A stretch of 64,000 nt of DNA from Candidatus Methylomirabilis lanthanidiphila (GTDB lineage: Bacteria > Methylomirabilota > Methylomirabilia > Methylomirabilales > Methylomirabilaceae). Below the pieces are notes generated by a model. That model had not been told where the DNA came from and did no database searches. It was given only the letters and a program-made list of their open reading frames with translations. The stretch is taken from contig CABIKM010000005.1 in NCBI GenBank assembly GCA_902196205.1, forward strand, positions 27,484-91,483, in the 5' to 3' direction. Numbering within the stretch: position 1 is the first letter of the stretch; every line of letters begins with the position of its first letter. A program made the translations under genes and the position numbers. Positions 42,730 to 53,525 of this stretch are shown piece after piece.

Positions 42730-43716
42730 ATGGCCAAGACCACCCCGCTCCTGCTCGGTATCGGCGGGGATAGTGGGACCGGGAAGTCTACGTTTGTCGG
42801 CGGCATCTACAAGATTTTCGGTCCTGAGAAGATTACTAATATCAATCTTGACGATTACCACACGTTCGACCGCGTTCAGCGCAAGATCTACGGACTGACC
42901 GCCCTGCATCCGGCGGCCAACAACATGGCCTTAATGGGGAAGCACGCCTGGCAACTCAAAAAAGGCGAGAAGATCATTAAGCCGGTGTATGATCACTCGA
43001 CGGGATGTTTCGCGGAGCCTGAGGAGGTCGATCCGAACCAGATTGTCATCATCGGCGGCCTGTTTCCTTTTTTTACCCAGGAACTGAGGGATGTCTTTGA
43101 TTTGAAGGTGTATCTGGACCCGGATGAGGAGTTGAAGCGGGCCTGGAAGATCCATCGAGATGCCGGAAGGCGAGGCTACAGCATCGAGCAGGTCATGAAG
43201 GAGATTGAGGCCAGGCAGGATGATATCAGAAGGCACATCGAACCCCAGAAGGAATATGCCGACATCATCGTCCGATTCTATCCCCCTAACGGCACCTGGA
43301 GCCCGCAGGATGATGCCCAACTGAACGTTCGCCTCTTCCTCAGTCGAACCTTGCCGAAGACCGGTCTGGATGAGCTGCTGCAGGAGGCAATGGGCCGAAA
43401 GACCCGGAGGGCCGTCCGACTGGTGGACGAGGACTATTATGGTCAGCCCTTCCACACCCTGGAAATCGACGGCTCCATCTCGCCTCAAACGGCGGCCGGG
43501 CTTGAGCAACGGATCTGGGCCCATCTGCTTGCCCCGATGAAATTGATTCAGGATCTGGCGCCGGATAAGCTCGGCAGTTTTGCCTCAGGCGAAGCCTCCG
43601 GCCATAGCGATGCCTTGGCCCTTGTGCAATTAATCTCCGTCTATTATCTGCTCCAAGCCCGGGAGGCGCGGCAGAAGGCCCCGCAGGAAGGTCTCGCTGG
43701 AATCGCTGAGGGATAA
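42730..43716 (+). CDS. prk: Phosphoribulokinase
   Basis: Calvin-cycle enzyme that phosphorylates ribulose 5-phosphate to ribulose 1,5-bisphosphate. About 328 residues. Walker A is GGDSGTGKS near residues 12-20, followed by INLDDYHTFDR with the conserved Asp residues and YDHSTGCFAEPEEV. Three in-frame ATGs (42721, 42724, 42730) lie together; AGGAG ending at 42720 gives the best spacing to 42730. It starts the prk-gap-tkt-glpX cluster, and gap follows after three bases. Confidence 0.95.
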   Translation: MAKTTPLLLGIGGDSGTGKSTFVGGIYKIFGPEKITNINLDDYHTFDRVQRKIYGLTALHPAANNMALMGKHAWQLKKGEKIIKPVYDHSTGCFAEPEEVDPNQIVIIGGLFPFFTQELRDVFDLKVYLDPDEELKRAWKIHRDAGRRGYSIEQVMKEIEARQDDIRRHIEPQKEYADIIVRFYPPNGTWSPQDDAQLNVRLFLSRTLPKTGLDELLQEAMGRKTRRAVRLVDEDYYGQPFHTLEIDGSISPQTAAGLEQRIWAHLLAPMKLIQDLAPDKLGSFASGEASGHSDALALVQLISVYYLLQAREARQKAPQEGLAGIAEG

Positions 43717-43719
43717 CCG

Positions 43720-44778
43720 ATGGTAAGGATCGCGATCAACGGCTTCGGACGAATCGGCCGGCTTGCGTTTCGTGCGGCGTGGGAGCAGAAGGGCGCGCTT
43801 GATCTGGTGGCCATCAACGATCCGGCCGGTGCCCGCACCGACGCCCTGTTGCTGGAATTCGACTCGAACTACGGACCCTTTCCCGCAAAGGTCGAGAGCG
43901 ATGAAGGCAGCATGCGGGTCGATGGGAAGCGAATTGTGGTCTTCCGCGAGCGCGATTGGACCAAGCTGAACTGGTCGGATCTGGGCGTCGACATCGTGCT
44001 GGAATGCAGCGGTCGGGGGACCAACCGTCCGGAGGCCGAAAAGCATCTTGCGGCGGGGGCGAAACGGGTGCTGATCTCCGCCCCGGCGAAGGGCGAGGAT
44101 CTGACGATCGTGATGGGGGTCAATGAGGAACGATACGATCCTGGGCAACACCAGATTATCTCAAACGGGTCGTGCACAACCAATTGCCTCGCGCCGGTCG
44201 CGAAGGTGCTCCTCGATGCATTCGGCATCGAATGGGGGTTCATGAGCACGGTGCATAGCTATACCAATTCGCAGGCGATCCACGATCGGGGGGCGGAAGA
44301 CGTGAGGGAGTCGAGGGCCGCCGCCCTCAATATCATTCCGACCGATACCGGCGCCGCTAGAGCCCTCGTCAAGGTGATCCCGGAACTGGCCGGCCGCTTC
44401 AACGGGATGGCCTACCGGGTGCCGACGCCCACGGTGTCCGTGATCGATCTCGTCGCGGAGCTTGGTTGTGATGTCACCCCTGAGACGGTGAATGCCGCGT
44501 TCCGAACCGCGACGACGGGACGGCTGCGCGGGATCCTGGAGGTATGCGACCGGCCGCTGGTCTCAATGGACTTTAAGGGCAATCCGCATTCTTCCATTGT
44601 GGACGCCCTTATGACGCTTGTCCTGAAGGACCGGATGGTGAAGGTCGTGGCGTGGTATGACAACGAGTGGGGGTATTCGTGTCGGATGGCCGACCTGGCT
44701 GCCTACATTGCCGCTCAAGGTCTCAAACGTGATCAGCGACGGCTCTGGGGTGTCGCAAAGGACGCAAAGCCATCATAG
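43720..44778 (+). CDS. gap: Glyceraldehyde-3-phosphate dehydrogenase
   Basis: 352 residues, type I phosphorylating GAPDH. NGFGRIGRLAFRA is the NAD(P)-binding start, Cys152 in SNGSCTTNCLAP is the catalytic nucleophile, and VAWYDNEWGYS the C-terminal signature. Positioned between prk and tkt, it probably works in the reductive direction of the Calvin cycle. Coenzyme preference is not clear from the residues after AIND. Confidence 0.96.
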   Translation: MVRIAINGFGRIGRLAFRAAWEQKGALDLVAINDPAGARTDALLLEFDSNYGPFPAKVESDEGSMRVDGKRIVVFRERDWTKLNWSDLGVDIVLECSGRGTNRPEAEKHLAAGAKRVLISAPAKGEDLTIVMGVNEERYDPGQHQIISNGSCTTNCLAPVAKVLLDAFGIEWGFMSTVHSYTNSQAIHDRGAEDVRESRAAALNIIPTDTGAARALVKVIPELAGRFNGMAYRVPTPTVSVIDLVAELGCDVTPETVNAAFRTATTGRLRGILEVCDRPLVSMDFKGNPHSSIVDALMTLVLKDRMVKVVAWYDNEWGYSCRMADLAAYIAAQGLKRDQRRLWGVAKDAKPS

Positions 44779-44780
44779 TA

Positions 44781-44805
44781 AAGGGTAGGGAGGGTAGAGG
44801 GTAGA
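44781..44805. repeat. GTAGGGT-type repeat before tkt
   Basis: AAGGGTAGGGAGGGTAGAGGGT-like sequence fills the gap-tkt spacer. Related GGGTGTAGGGT sequences lie at about 26557-26584 and 46830-46860. The purine run can act as ribosome site. Confidence 0.45.
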
Positions 44806-46827
44806 ATGGGGGGATCAGTGAAAAACGTTCACGAATCGCTCGACCAGTTGTGTATCAATACCATCCGAACACTGGCAATGGATGGAGTGCAGAAGGCGAA
44901 CTCGGGGCATCCGGGGCTGCCGATGGGGGCCGCCGCTATGGCCTATACCCTCTGGACGCGTGCGCTCAGACACAATCCGACGCATCCGTCGTGGCCGAAC
45001 CGCGATCGGTTCATTCTGTCGCCAGGCCATGGGTGCATGCTGCTGTATTGCCTCCTTCACCTGACCGGCTACGACCTTTCCCTCGATGAACTCAAGCAAT
45101 TCCGCCAGTGGGGAAGCCGGACGCCAGGCCATTCGGAACATGGTATGACGCCGGGCGTGGAGACGACGACGGGCCCCCTTGGCCAGGGCTTCGGCAACGG
45201 CGTCGGGATGGCGATTGCGGAGCGTTTTCTGGCCCACCACTTTAACCGGCCGGGATACCCGATTGTTGACCACTATGTATATGCGATTGTGAGCGACGGG
45301 GACCTCATGGAAGGGATCACGTCAGAGGCCGCATCGCTGGCCGGACACCTTGGATTGGGCAAGCTCATCTACCTGTACGACGACAATCGGATTACCATCG
45401 ATGGCAGTACCGATATGGCCTTCACTGAGAACGTCGGGCAACGCTTTGAAGCCTACGGATGGCATGTCCAGCGAGTCGATGGAAACGATGTCAAGATGAT
45501 CGACGATGCGCTGAGCGCGGCGCAGGCCGAGCACGAGCGCCCATCGCTTATTATGGCGAGGACCCACATTGCCTATGGCAGCCCCAACAAGCAGGATACG
45601 GCAGAGGCGCACGGGTCGCCTCTTGGAGACGAGGAGATACGGCTGACCAAGGAGGCATTGGGGTGGCCGTTGGAACCCACATTCCATATCCCTGATGAGG
45701 CGCTGGCCCACTTTCGAGAGGCCCTGCAGCGGGGTCGCGCCTGGGAGACCGACTGGCAGGCCGGATTCGATGCCTATGCGGCCACGTATCCTGAACTTGC
45801 CGACGAGTGGAACAGGGTGATCAGCGGACAGCTTCCGGAGGGCTGGGCTGAGAAGATTCCGACCTTCACCCCTGCCGGGGGGAGTCTGGCAACCCGCGAG
45901 GCCTCGGGGAAGGTGCTGAATGCGATTGCCCCAACCTTACCGACCCTCATCGGCGGCTCGGCCGACTTGACCCCATCGAATAATACCTATCTAAAAGGGG
46001 GCGGCGACTTTCAGCGGTCGAGCCCAGGAGGCCGGAACCTTCACTTTGGTGTTCGAGAACACGCGATGGGTTCCATCCTCAACGGTATGGCGCTGCACCA
46101 AGGGGTGATCCCGTATGCCGGGACCTTCCTGGTCTTTTCCGACTACGTGCGCCCGGCCATCAGGGTTGCTGCACTGTCGCACATCCACGTGATCTATGTC
46201 TTTACCCATGACAGCATCGGCCTGGGCGAAGATGGTCCTACCCACCAGCCGATTGAGCATTTGTCTGCTCTTCGAGCCATGCCGAACCTCACGGTCATCC
46301 GCCCGGCCGATGCGACAGAAACGGCTATGGCCTGGCGCGCCGCATTGGAACACCGTGGCGGGCCTGTGGTGTTGGCCCTCACCAGGCAGAAGCTTCCGAC
46401 TCTCGACCGAACGAAATTTCCGCCTGCCGAACTCCTCCTGAAGGGGGCGTATATCCTGGCTGATGCCGATCAAGGTCGTCCGCGTGTCATCCTGATTGCG
46501 ACCGGATCTGAGGTGCACCTGGCCCTGGAGGCGTGGGGGCGACTGGCCGACGAGGGCATCCCCGCGCGTGTCGTCAGTATGCCGAGTTGGGAGCTGTTTG
46601 ATCGGCAGCCTGAGGCGTATCGGAACGAGGTGCTTCCTCCGGAAGTGACCGCTCGGCTTGCCATCGAGACCGGCTCTCCCCACGGGTGGCACCGGTACGT
46701 CGGCCTGCGCGGAGGCGTAATCGGCATGACACGATTCGGCGCTTCAGCTCCGTATCAGGTTCTCATGCAGCAGTTCGGCTTTACGGTCGAGCACGTCGTA
46801 TCCCGAGCCACGGAACTCCTGGCATAA
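44806..46827 (+). CDS. tkt: Transketolase
   Basis: 673-residue thiamine-diphosphate enzyme that moves two-carbon units in the Calvin and pentose phosphate cycles. The ThDP/Mg site is SDGDLMEG (163-170) with [10 protein letters not shown] downstream, HPGLPMG binds the cofactor near the N terminus, and the pyrimidine domain shows GVREHAMG and [16 protein letters not shown]. Normal length. In the same operon as prk, gap and glpX. Confidence 0.97.
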   Translation: MGGSVKNVHESLDQLCINTIRTLAMDGVQKANSGHPGLPMGAAAMAYTLWTRALRHNPTHPSWPNRDRFILSPGHGCMLLYCLLHLTGYDLSLDELKQFRQWGSRTPGHSEHGMTPGVETTTGPLGQGFGNGVGMAIAERFLAHHFNRPGYPIVDHYVYAIVSDGDLMEGITSEAASLAGHLGLGKLIYLYDDNRITIDGSTDMAFTENVGQRFEAYGWHVQRVDGNDVKMIDDALSAAQAEHERPSLIMARTHIAYGSPNKQDTAEAHGSPLGDEEIRLTKEALGWPLEPTFHIPDEALAHFREALQRGRAWETDWQAGFDAYAATYPELADEWNRVISGQLPEGWAEKIPTFTPAGGSLATREASGKVLNAIAPTLPTLIGGSADLTPSNNTYLKGGGDFQRSSPGGRNLHFGVREHAMGSILNGMALHQGVIPYAGTFLVFSDYVRPAIRVAALSHIHVIYVFTHDSIGLGEDGPTHQPIEHLSALRAMPNLTVIRPADATETAMAWRAALEHRGGPVVLALTRQKLPTLDRTKFPPAELLLKGAYILADADQGRPRVILIATGSEVHLALEAWGRLADEGIPARVVSMPSWELFDRQPEAYRNEVLPPEVTARLAIETGSPHGWHRYVGLRGGVIGMTRFGASAPYQVLMQQFGFTVEHVVSRATELLA

Positions 46828-46884
46828 AAAACAGGGTGTAGGGTATAGGGTTTAGGGTATTGAGTAAGGGAGGGAGACCATACT

Positions 46885-47898
46885 ATGACTGAGCTAATGG
46901 ATCGAAATCTGGCGCTCGAACTCAGCAGGGCGACTGAGGCTGCGGCTTTGGCGGCGGCTCGAGTGATGGGCCGACGCGACCGTGACGCCGCCGATCAGGC
47001 CGCTGTTGACGCGATGCGGTATGCCCTGAGCTCATTGGAGATTGACGGGACGGTGGTGATTGGAGAGGGGCAGAAAGGCCCGGTTCCCATGCTGCAAGTG
47101 GGCGAGCGGGTCGGTACGGGCTCTACCCCAGCTCTTGATGTTGCGGTCGATCCGATCGACGGTGTCACGCTCCTGGCCAACGGCCGTCCCGGCGCAATCT
47201 CTGTTGCGGCGCTTGCCGACCGGAACACGCTGTTTTCTACCCAGCTAGGTTACATGGATAAGATTGTTGTCGGACCTCGCGCCGCGGGGGCGATCGACAT
47301 CACGGCTCCCGTTAAAGAGAACTTGCGACGAATTGCCCAGGCTGAGGGCCGGGAGGTCGATGACCTCACAGTGGTCATGCTCGATCGGCCACGTCATGAG
47401 CGCCTTATTAAAGAGGTGAGAGAGGCCGGAGCAAGGATCAAGCTGATCAGTGAGGGGGACGTCGCTCCCGGGATAATGGCGGCCATGGAGGAGGATACCG
47501 GGATCGATGTGCTCATGGGAATCGGAGGGGCGCCGGAGGCGGTGCTCATTGCCTGCGCGTTGAAGTGTTTGGGTGGTCAGATGCAGTGCAGATTCTGGCC
47601 GAGAGATGAACAAGACAGACAAATCCTCGAGGCGGAGGGGCACGACTTGGATCGTATTTTGACTGTCGACGACCTCTGCAAGGGGAGTAATGTATTTGTG
47701 GCCGTCACCGGCATTACCGACGGCGAATTGCTCCGGGGGGTCCGCTATACAGGGGGATACGCGCGAACCACCTCCCTCATGATGCGCTCCATCTCCGGCG
47801 GAATACGATGGATGGAGGCAAGGCACGATCTGAAGCGCCTGAAGGAGATCGCCGGCACCCGCTACGAGGGCGTCAAGCACAAGCAGATACACCATTAA
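46885..47898 (+). CDS. glpX: Class II fructose-1,6-bisphosphatase
   Basis: 337 residues. The metal sites are GEGQKG (60-65) and DPIDG (89-93), followed by GIGGAPEAVLIACALKCLGGQMQ, all typical of GlpX. In this cluster it would dephosphorylate fructose bisphosphate, and possibly sedoheptulose bisphosphate, in the Calvin cycle. A GGGAGGGAG ribosome site precedes the ATG. A strong terminator follows. Confidence 0.96.
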   Translation: MTELMDRNLALELSRATEAAALAAARVMGRRDRDAADQAAVDAMRYALSSLEIDGTVVIGEGQKGPVPMLQVGERVGTGSTPALDVAVDPIDGVTLLANGRPGAISVAALADRNTLFSTQLGYMDKIVVGPRAAGAIDITAPVKENLRRIAQAEGREVDDLTVVMLDRPRHERLIKEVREAGARIKLISEGDVAPGIMAAMEEDTGIDVLMGIGGAPEAVLIACALKCLGGQMQCRFWPRDEQDRQILEAEGHDLDRILTVDDLCKGSNVFVAVTGITDGELLRGVRYTGGYARTTSLMMRSISGGIRWMEARHDLKRLKEIAGTRYEGVKHKQIHH

Positions 47899-47956
47899 CA
47901 GAGGTGTATCGGTAGCCGTCGACCAGCGCCATTTCATTCGAGTAAAGAAAACAGCA

Positions 47957-47996
47957 CACGCCCCAGCACACCCAGTCGCTGGGGCGTTTTCTTTTT
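47957..47996 (+). terminator. Rho-independent terminator after glpX
   Basis: Hairpin CGCCCCAGC ... GCTGGGGCG with a 10-base loop, followed by TTTTCTTTTT. It ends the prk-gap-tkt-glpX transcription unit. Confidence 0.9.
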
Positions 47997-48121
47997 ATGA
48001 GCGGTGACCGATCGATGCGACCCCCAGAATTCGCTTGCCCAACGGGAACTCGTATTCTACATTTCGAATAAGGGGTGAGTCTATTATTGGTTTGAAACTC
48101 TCCGCGCCATTGCTCCGAAAG

Positions 48122-48306
48122 TCCCCCCTCACCCGCACCCTCTCCCCCAAATAGGGGCGAGGGGAAGGGAGGGCTTTCATGCCCATGGGCGCGCTACATG
48201 GATCATTGGGTATTGCGAGGGAGCGTAGCGACTGAAGCAATCTCACAGTCTTTCATGGCAACGACAGCGAGATTGGCGCGCTCCCGTTGGTTGCTCGCAA
48301 TGACGG
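48122..48306. repeat. Two dispersed palindromic repeats in the glpX-phhB gap
   Basis: 48122-48170 is a CCTCACCCGCACCCTCTCCC / GGGGCGAGGGG type repeat related to 1290-1380. 48213-48306 is the widespread ATTGCGAGGGAGCGTAGCGA ... GCTCGCAATGACGG palindrome. No gene is seen in 47997-48379. Confidence 0.6.
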
Positions 48307-48379
48307 AGCGGGAGGGACGTTCGTGCCCGTGGACGTGCTGCAGGCATATGGGGTGTCGGTTTAGCGAAAGGGGGAAGTC

Positions 48380-48763
48380 ATGTCAAAAGAGAAAGAGTGT
48401 CCGGTTATTCCAGATGAGGACGTGGTCAAGCGTTTGGAGCAGGAGCTGCCGGGGTGGTATCTGGAGGGGCGATGGATCAGGAGGAAGTTCAATACCGACG
48501 GCTGGCCGACGACACTGATGTTGGTCAACACGATCGCGTACCTGGCTGAGGCCGCGTGGCATCACCCAGACCTGGAGGTCACATGGGGCAAGGTCTGGGT
48601 GAAGCTGAGGACGCATGCCGCCGGGGGGATCACTGAAAAAGACTTCACCCTTGCCAGGCAGATTGAGCAGTCGGTGCTCTGGCGGCCGGGCGACAACTCT
48701 CCGCTTGACGGTACACCCAACAAATGGGTCCGCGGCGGCAGCCAAGAAAAGAGCAGCGCTTAA
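48380..48763 (+). CDS. phhB: Pterin-4a-carbinolamine dehydratase
   Basis: 127 residues. The active-site pattern is AAWHHPDLEVTWGKVWVKLRTHAAGGITEKD, with His61, His62 and His79 matching the catalytic histidines of PCD/DCoH. It dehydrates 4a-hydroxytetrahydropterins. No aromatic amino-acid hydroxylase is nearby, so a role in pterin or molybdopterin metabolism is possible. Its end overlaps the convergent PagL-like gene by four bases. Confidence 0.9.
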   Translation: MSKEKECPVIPDEDVVKRLEQELPGWYLEGRWIRRKFNTDGWPTTLMLVNTIAYLAEAAWHHPDLEVTWGKVWVKLRTHAAGGITEKDFTLARQIEQSVLWRPGDNSPLDGTPNKWVRGGSQEKSSA

Positions 48764-49488
48764 AAGTAATACGAGACCCCCAGCAGACCCATGACCGAAT
48801 TGACGCCGACGTTGGGGCTTTTGCGGTGGGCGTTCGAGATGTGATGTAGGCCCACTTGCCCCAGAACAGCCAGGTGATCGGTCAGAAAGTAATTGATTCC
48901 CGGTCCGCCAAGAATACTAAAGTTAAACCGGCTGTTGAGGTCCCGTGGGGCGTTCAGGTCCACGTCGAGGATACCGACGCCGACCTCGAAGAACGGCACC
49001 CACCGAGTGCCCGTCACGAAATTATAGCGGAAGAGGAGACTTGCGCCCCCTCCAACTTCTGTTTCCGGGTGTGCGACAAAGAGGAGGGTCGGCTCGAAGA
49101 TCACCTCCAGGCTTCCGCGAACCGGAAAAGGGCCGTGAACATCGGTGACCGTATAGCCGATCTGAAAGAACACCGGGACAAGTTGGATGTCCGGGTGCCT
49201 ATTCGCAAAAATCTTAACGGTGTCGGCTCCGCCGGCCTTTACTCCCAAGTGCCATGTTCCAGACTGAAACCCTTCTTCGGGACGGATGGTCGACCTGGAC
49301 CTCTGTTCACCTGATGATGGGGGGCCATCTGGACCCGCAAAGGCAAGGGTCCGAATCGCGATGAGTTCGGCCTCTCTCCCAAGTTCAATGGTCTGTTGAG
49401 AGGTCTCAGCCCAGGATATGGCAGGTGACAGGATTGCGAATACGGCCAGCCAGACACAAACCGGTATACGCCTGAGTCCGTTGATCAT
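48760..49488 (-). CDS. PagL-like outer-membrane lipid A deacylase family protein
   Basis: 242 residues. A signal peptide (MINGLRRIPVCVWLAVFAILSPAISWAE) is followed by a beta-barrel-like part ending in Phe. The motif HHISNAHRKSPNVGVNS near the C terminus matches PagL, where His and Ser form the active site. It would remove an acyl chain from lipid A. The ATG at 49488 has AGGAG six bases upstream. Identity rests on this motif and the C-terminal barrel pattern. Confidence 0.75.
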   Translation of the reverse strand: MINGLRRIPVCVWLAVFAILSPAISWAETSQQTIELGREAELIAIRTLAFAGPDGPPSSGEQRSRSTIRPEEGFQSGTWHLGVKAGGADTVKIFANRHPDIQLVPVFFQIGYTVTDVHGPFPVRGSLEVIFEPTLLFVAHPETEVGGGASLLFRYNFVTGTRWVPFFEVGVGILDVDLNAPRDLNSRFNFSILGGPGINYFLTDHLAVLGQVGLHHISNAHRKSPNVGVNSVMGLLGVSYYF

Positions 49489-49587
49489 AAAGGTCTCCTG
49501 TGAGTTGATGATACTCTTTCCACTCGACGGACGCAGTATCCGCCGTCGGAACACGCTTAGTAAGGCTATTGGTGTGGGGCGCGATCG

Positions 49588-50241
49588 TCAGTTGGCGCGA
49601 GTCCTGACTCGGGGAGACTTCTGTGGGCTCGGCTCAGCCAGGAACTCCCGATTGATCGGCATCCCTCTGCGACACATCGGACAGTCCTTCGGGGTATACG
49701 TCGGGAACTCCCGGTCGACCAGCGTAAAAAAGGGAAATTTAAAATTTACCTTTCGTATCCGTCGCCAGAGTGTCCCGATCCCAACCACCGTTCCGCCGAA
49801 CGATTTGACCAGCTTAATGAGTCCCTTGACAGTCTCACCGGTGGTGACAATGTCTTCGACAATCAGCACCTTAGGGTAGCCGATAAAATACTGTCGAAAC
49901 TCCCTCGGAAGCGTGACCTGACTGACGCCGGAGTCATCGCGTTGCTTATTGGCGTAGATGAAGCGAGGTCGCAGCGGATGGGCGCGCGCCACACAATGGC
50001 CCAACAGCGAGGCGCCGTAGCCGGTGGTCAGGATCAGATCGATCGGCTCTTCCGCGAAATGCTTGGCGATCACGTCTCCCAACCCTTCCGTAAAGGCCGG
50101 CTCGGTGGTGGCCAACGCCTTCTCTACATACTCCTGAGTGTGGCGTCCGGAGGACAGCACGAAGTGGTCGTTCGTGAGATACGCTCCGGTCCTGTGGATG
50201 ATACCCCGGTTGATCCGTTCCAAGATCTCCGCGTCCATCAT
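49588..50241 (-). CDS. Orotate phosphoribosyltransferase-like protein
   Basis: 217 residues, type I phosphoribosyltransferase. PRPP loop VLIVEDIVTTGET (about 125-137), N-terminal FVLSSGRHTQEYVEKALA as in PyrE. The C-terminal extension has CPMCRRGMPIN, a possible metal site found in a PyrE-like subgroup. Orotate may not be the substrate; another base is possible. Confidence 0.75.
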   Translation of the reverse strand: MMDAEILERINRGIIHRTGAYLTNDHFVLSSGRHTQEYVEKALATTEPAFTEGLGDVIAKHFAEEPIDLILTTGYGASLLGHCVARAHPLRPRFIYANKQRDDSGVSQVTLPREFRQYFIGYPKVLIVEDIVTTGETVKGLIKLVKSFGGTVVGIGTLWRRIRKVNFKFPFFTLVDREFPTYTPKDCPMCRRGMPINREFLAEPSPQKSPRVRTRAN

Positions 50242-50261
50242 TGCCCCTCACACATTATAGC

Positions 50262-50297
50262 TACTTAGCCTTCAGCGATCAGCTATCAGCTAATGGC
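50262..50297. repeat. AGCTATCAGCTAATGG-type repeat
   Basis: Short copy of the AGCTGATAGCTGA repeat family (TTAGCCTTCAGCGATCAGC...), also near 19945, 27340 and 57558, between pyrE-like and glyS. Confidence 0.45.
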
Positions 50298-50314
50298 CAA
50301 GCACTGAAGGCTTA

Positions 50315-52381
50315 TCAAGCCATAACCTTGCTGAAATTCGCGATCCCGCAAAACAGATCTGCAACCTCCTTTAGGATGGCCAAACGGTTGTCCTGCAGAT
50401 CGCGATCCTCCGCCATTACCAACACCTCTTCGAAGAACATGTCCACAATGGGACGAATCGCGGCAATAAGTTGCAGGGCTCGGGCATAGTCGCCGGCTTG
50501 CACCAGGTGTGCTGTTTCGGCTCGCAGTGTTGTCGCCTCGCCATGGAGCGCTCGCTCTGCGCTGCTGACGAACCGCCGCGGATCAACCGTTTTAGAGAAA
50601 CCCTTGGGCAGGATTCTGATGACCCGTTTGAAGGCGACTGCCAGCTCTGAAAAATCGGCCTCCCGCCTGAAGACGGCCAAGGCCTCGGCGCGCTTACCGG
50701 CATCGGAGACCCGTTCTGCATCGACGGAGAGGGCCGCCTCGACGAGATCGCCTGGCACACCCCGTTCCATCAGGACCGCCTGGAGCCTGGCCGCCAGAAA
50801 CTCCATAACCTCCGAGGCGACGCGCTCATGCGGCACCGTCAACCGATCGCCAAACAGCTCCAGACTCTTGCTGATCGGCTGCGAGAGCGGCAGATCGATC
50901 CCTGCGCTGAGGAGGATCTGTACGACCCCTTGTCCGTGCCGGCGGAGGGCGTACGGATCCTCTGATCCGCTCGGTATCAGCCCAATCCCGAAGCAGCCGC
51001 AGATGGTATCGAGTCGGTCCGCCAGGCCTACCAGCGCGCCAACCAACGATGCCGGCAGTCTGTCGCCGGCATAGCGGGGGAGATAGTGCTCCTCGATGGC
51101 CTGGGCCACAACGGCAGGCTCCCCGGAGAGTTGAGCATATTCACGGCCCATCACCCCTTGCAGGCTTGGAAACTCCTTGACCATTGTGGTGACGAGGTCA
51201 GCCTTGCATAACTGAGCGGCCCGATAGACGTCATGGACCAGGTGCGGGGCCACCTGTTCGGCCAGGTAGGTGGTGAGCTGTGTCAGTCGTTCGACCTTCT
51301 CGGCCATTGTGCCAAGTCGCTCCTGAAAGGTAATCCCTTTCAGTTGGGGAACTCGCTCGTGAAGCCCGACCTTACGATCTTCTTTGAAAAAGAAGGCCGC
51401 GTCCTTCAGGCGCGCCCTCAGGACCCGTTCGTTGCCTTCGCGAATAAGGTCCATATCCTTCGCCTTCATGTTGGAGATCGCCACGAAATGGGGGAGGAGC
51501 TTACCGGCATTGTCGATCACCGGGAAGTAGCGCTGGTGCTTTCGCATAGGGGTCATGATCACGTCACGCGGCAAGCTCAGGTACTCCTGTTCGAAACAGC
51601 CGCAGACTACGGTGGGATATTCCACCAGGCTGGCCACCGTCTCCACCAGTTCATCGTCGAGGACCGGCTTACCGCCGACTGTGGCAGCGGCCTCTGTAGC
51701 CAGCTTGGCGACCAGTTCCCGTCGACGGTGCTGGTTGACAATGACATACCGCTCCTCCAGTTTTTCGATATAATCCTGGAAGCTTCTGACGCGGACCTGG
51801 CCGCGGCTCAGGAACCGGTGACCGCATGTCTTGTTACCGCTTGCGATCCCGTCGATTTCAAAGGGAATCACCCGGCCGTTGTACAGAGCAACGAGCCACC
51901 GGATCGGACGGACAAACCGGAATGTGCCTTGCCCCCATCGCATCGACTTCGGAAATGACAACGATGTGATCAGGCGGGGCAGGACAACCGGCAGCAGCTC
52001 CTCCAGACGCATACCCCGCTCCACGATAGCCGCCACAACATACTCTCCCCGATCAAGCGTCTTCACGCGCAGGGCCTCCACCGGGACCCCCTGCGCCCTC
52101 GCGAAGCCAAGCGCGGCCTTCGTCGGACGGCCCTCCGGATCGAACGCGACCGCCCTGGCCGGTCCCACCACCTCACGGACCAGATCGCCTTGGCTCTGTT
52201 CCAGCCGCTCAACATGCAGGGTGAGGCGCCGAGGCGTGCCGAAGGTGCGTGCGCCTGAAAAGGCGATACGCTGCTCTTCGAACAGGCGACAGGCCTGTGT
52301 CTTCAGATCCTTCAGCACCGGTGTCATATAGCCGGAGGGGATCTCTTCGACGCCGATTTCAAACAATAGGTTTTGGGTCAT
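50315..52381 (-). CDS. glyS: Glycine-tRNA ligase beta subunit
   Basis: 688 residues, the usual length. It starts MTQNLLFEIGVEEIPSGYM, the family signature, with FPKSMRWGQGTFRFVRPIRWLVAL and the C-terminal anticodon-binding and HD-like parts (GYEP-like region GSEDPYALRRHGQGVVQIL). Forms the alpha2beta2 synthetase with GlyQ encoded just upstream on the same strand (24-base spacer). Confidence 0.97.
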   Translation of the reverse strand: MTQNLLFEIGVEEIPSGYMTPVLKDLKTQACRLFEEQRIAFSGARTFGTPRRLTLHVERLEQSQGDLVREVVGPARAVAFDPEGRPTKAALGFARAQGVPVEALRVKTLDRGEYVVAAIVERGMRLEELLPVVLPRLITSLSFPKSMRWGQGTFRFVRPIRWLVALYNGRVIPFEIDGIASGNKTCGHRFLSRGQVRVRSFQDYIEKLEERYVIVNQHRRRELVAKLATEAAATVGGKPVLDDELVETVASLVEYPTVVCGCFEQEYLSLPRDVIMTPMRKHQRYFPVIDNAGKLLPHFVAISNMKAKDMDLIREGNERVLRARLKDAAFFFKEDRKVGLHERVPQLKGITFQERLGTMAEKVERLTQLTTYLAEQVAPHLVHDVYRAAQLCKADLVTTMVKEFPSLQGVMGREYAQLSGEPAVVAQAIEEHYLPRYAGDRLPASLVGALVGLADRLDTICGCFGIGLIPSGSEDPYALRRHGQGVVQILLSAGIDLPLSQPISKSLELFGDRLTVPHERVASEVMEFLAARLQAVLMERGVPGDLVEAALSVDAERVSDAGKRAEALAVFRREADFSELAVAFKRVIRILPKGFSKTVDPRRFVSSAERALHGEATTLRAETAHLVQAGDYARALQLIAAIRPIVDMFFEEVLVMAEDRDLQDNRLAILKEVADLFCGIANFSKVMA

Positions 52382-52405
52382 CAGGGGTCGTCTTGGTTTA
52401 TACGG

Positions 52406-53284
<879 letters not shown>

Positions 53285-53525
53285 TACGTGTCTTGTTGAA
53301 CTTTTCACAATGATGCCTGTGCGTTTAAAAAAGCGGAAGAGGGAAACACACACCCTGCAATATGGCGGATTACTTGAAAAGCCTAAACACTATGCACATT
53401 AACAACTTAGCCTGCAGTCTGTCAAGAGAAAACCAGCAAAATCACTGGCTTTTCTACCTGGAGGTAAAATACGAGTGGCCGTGAAGACGTGCTGACGGGC
53501 TAGCGGAAAAATTATCCTCAGGTTT

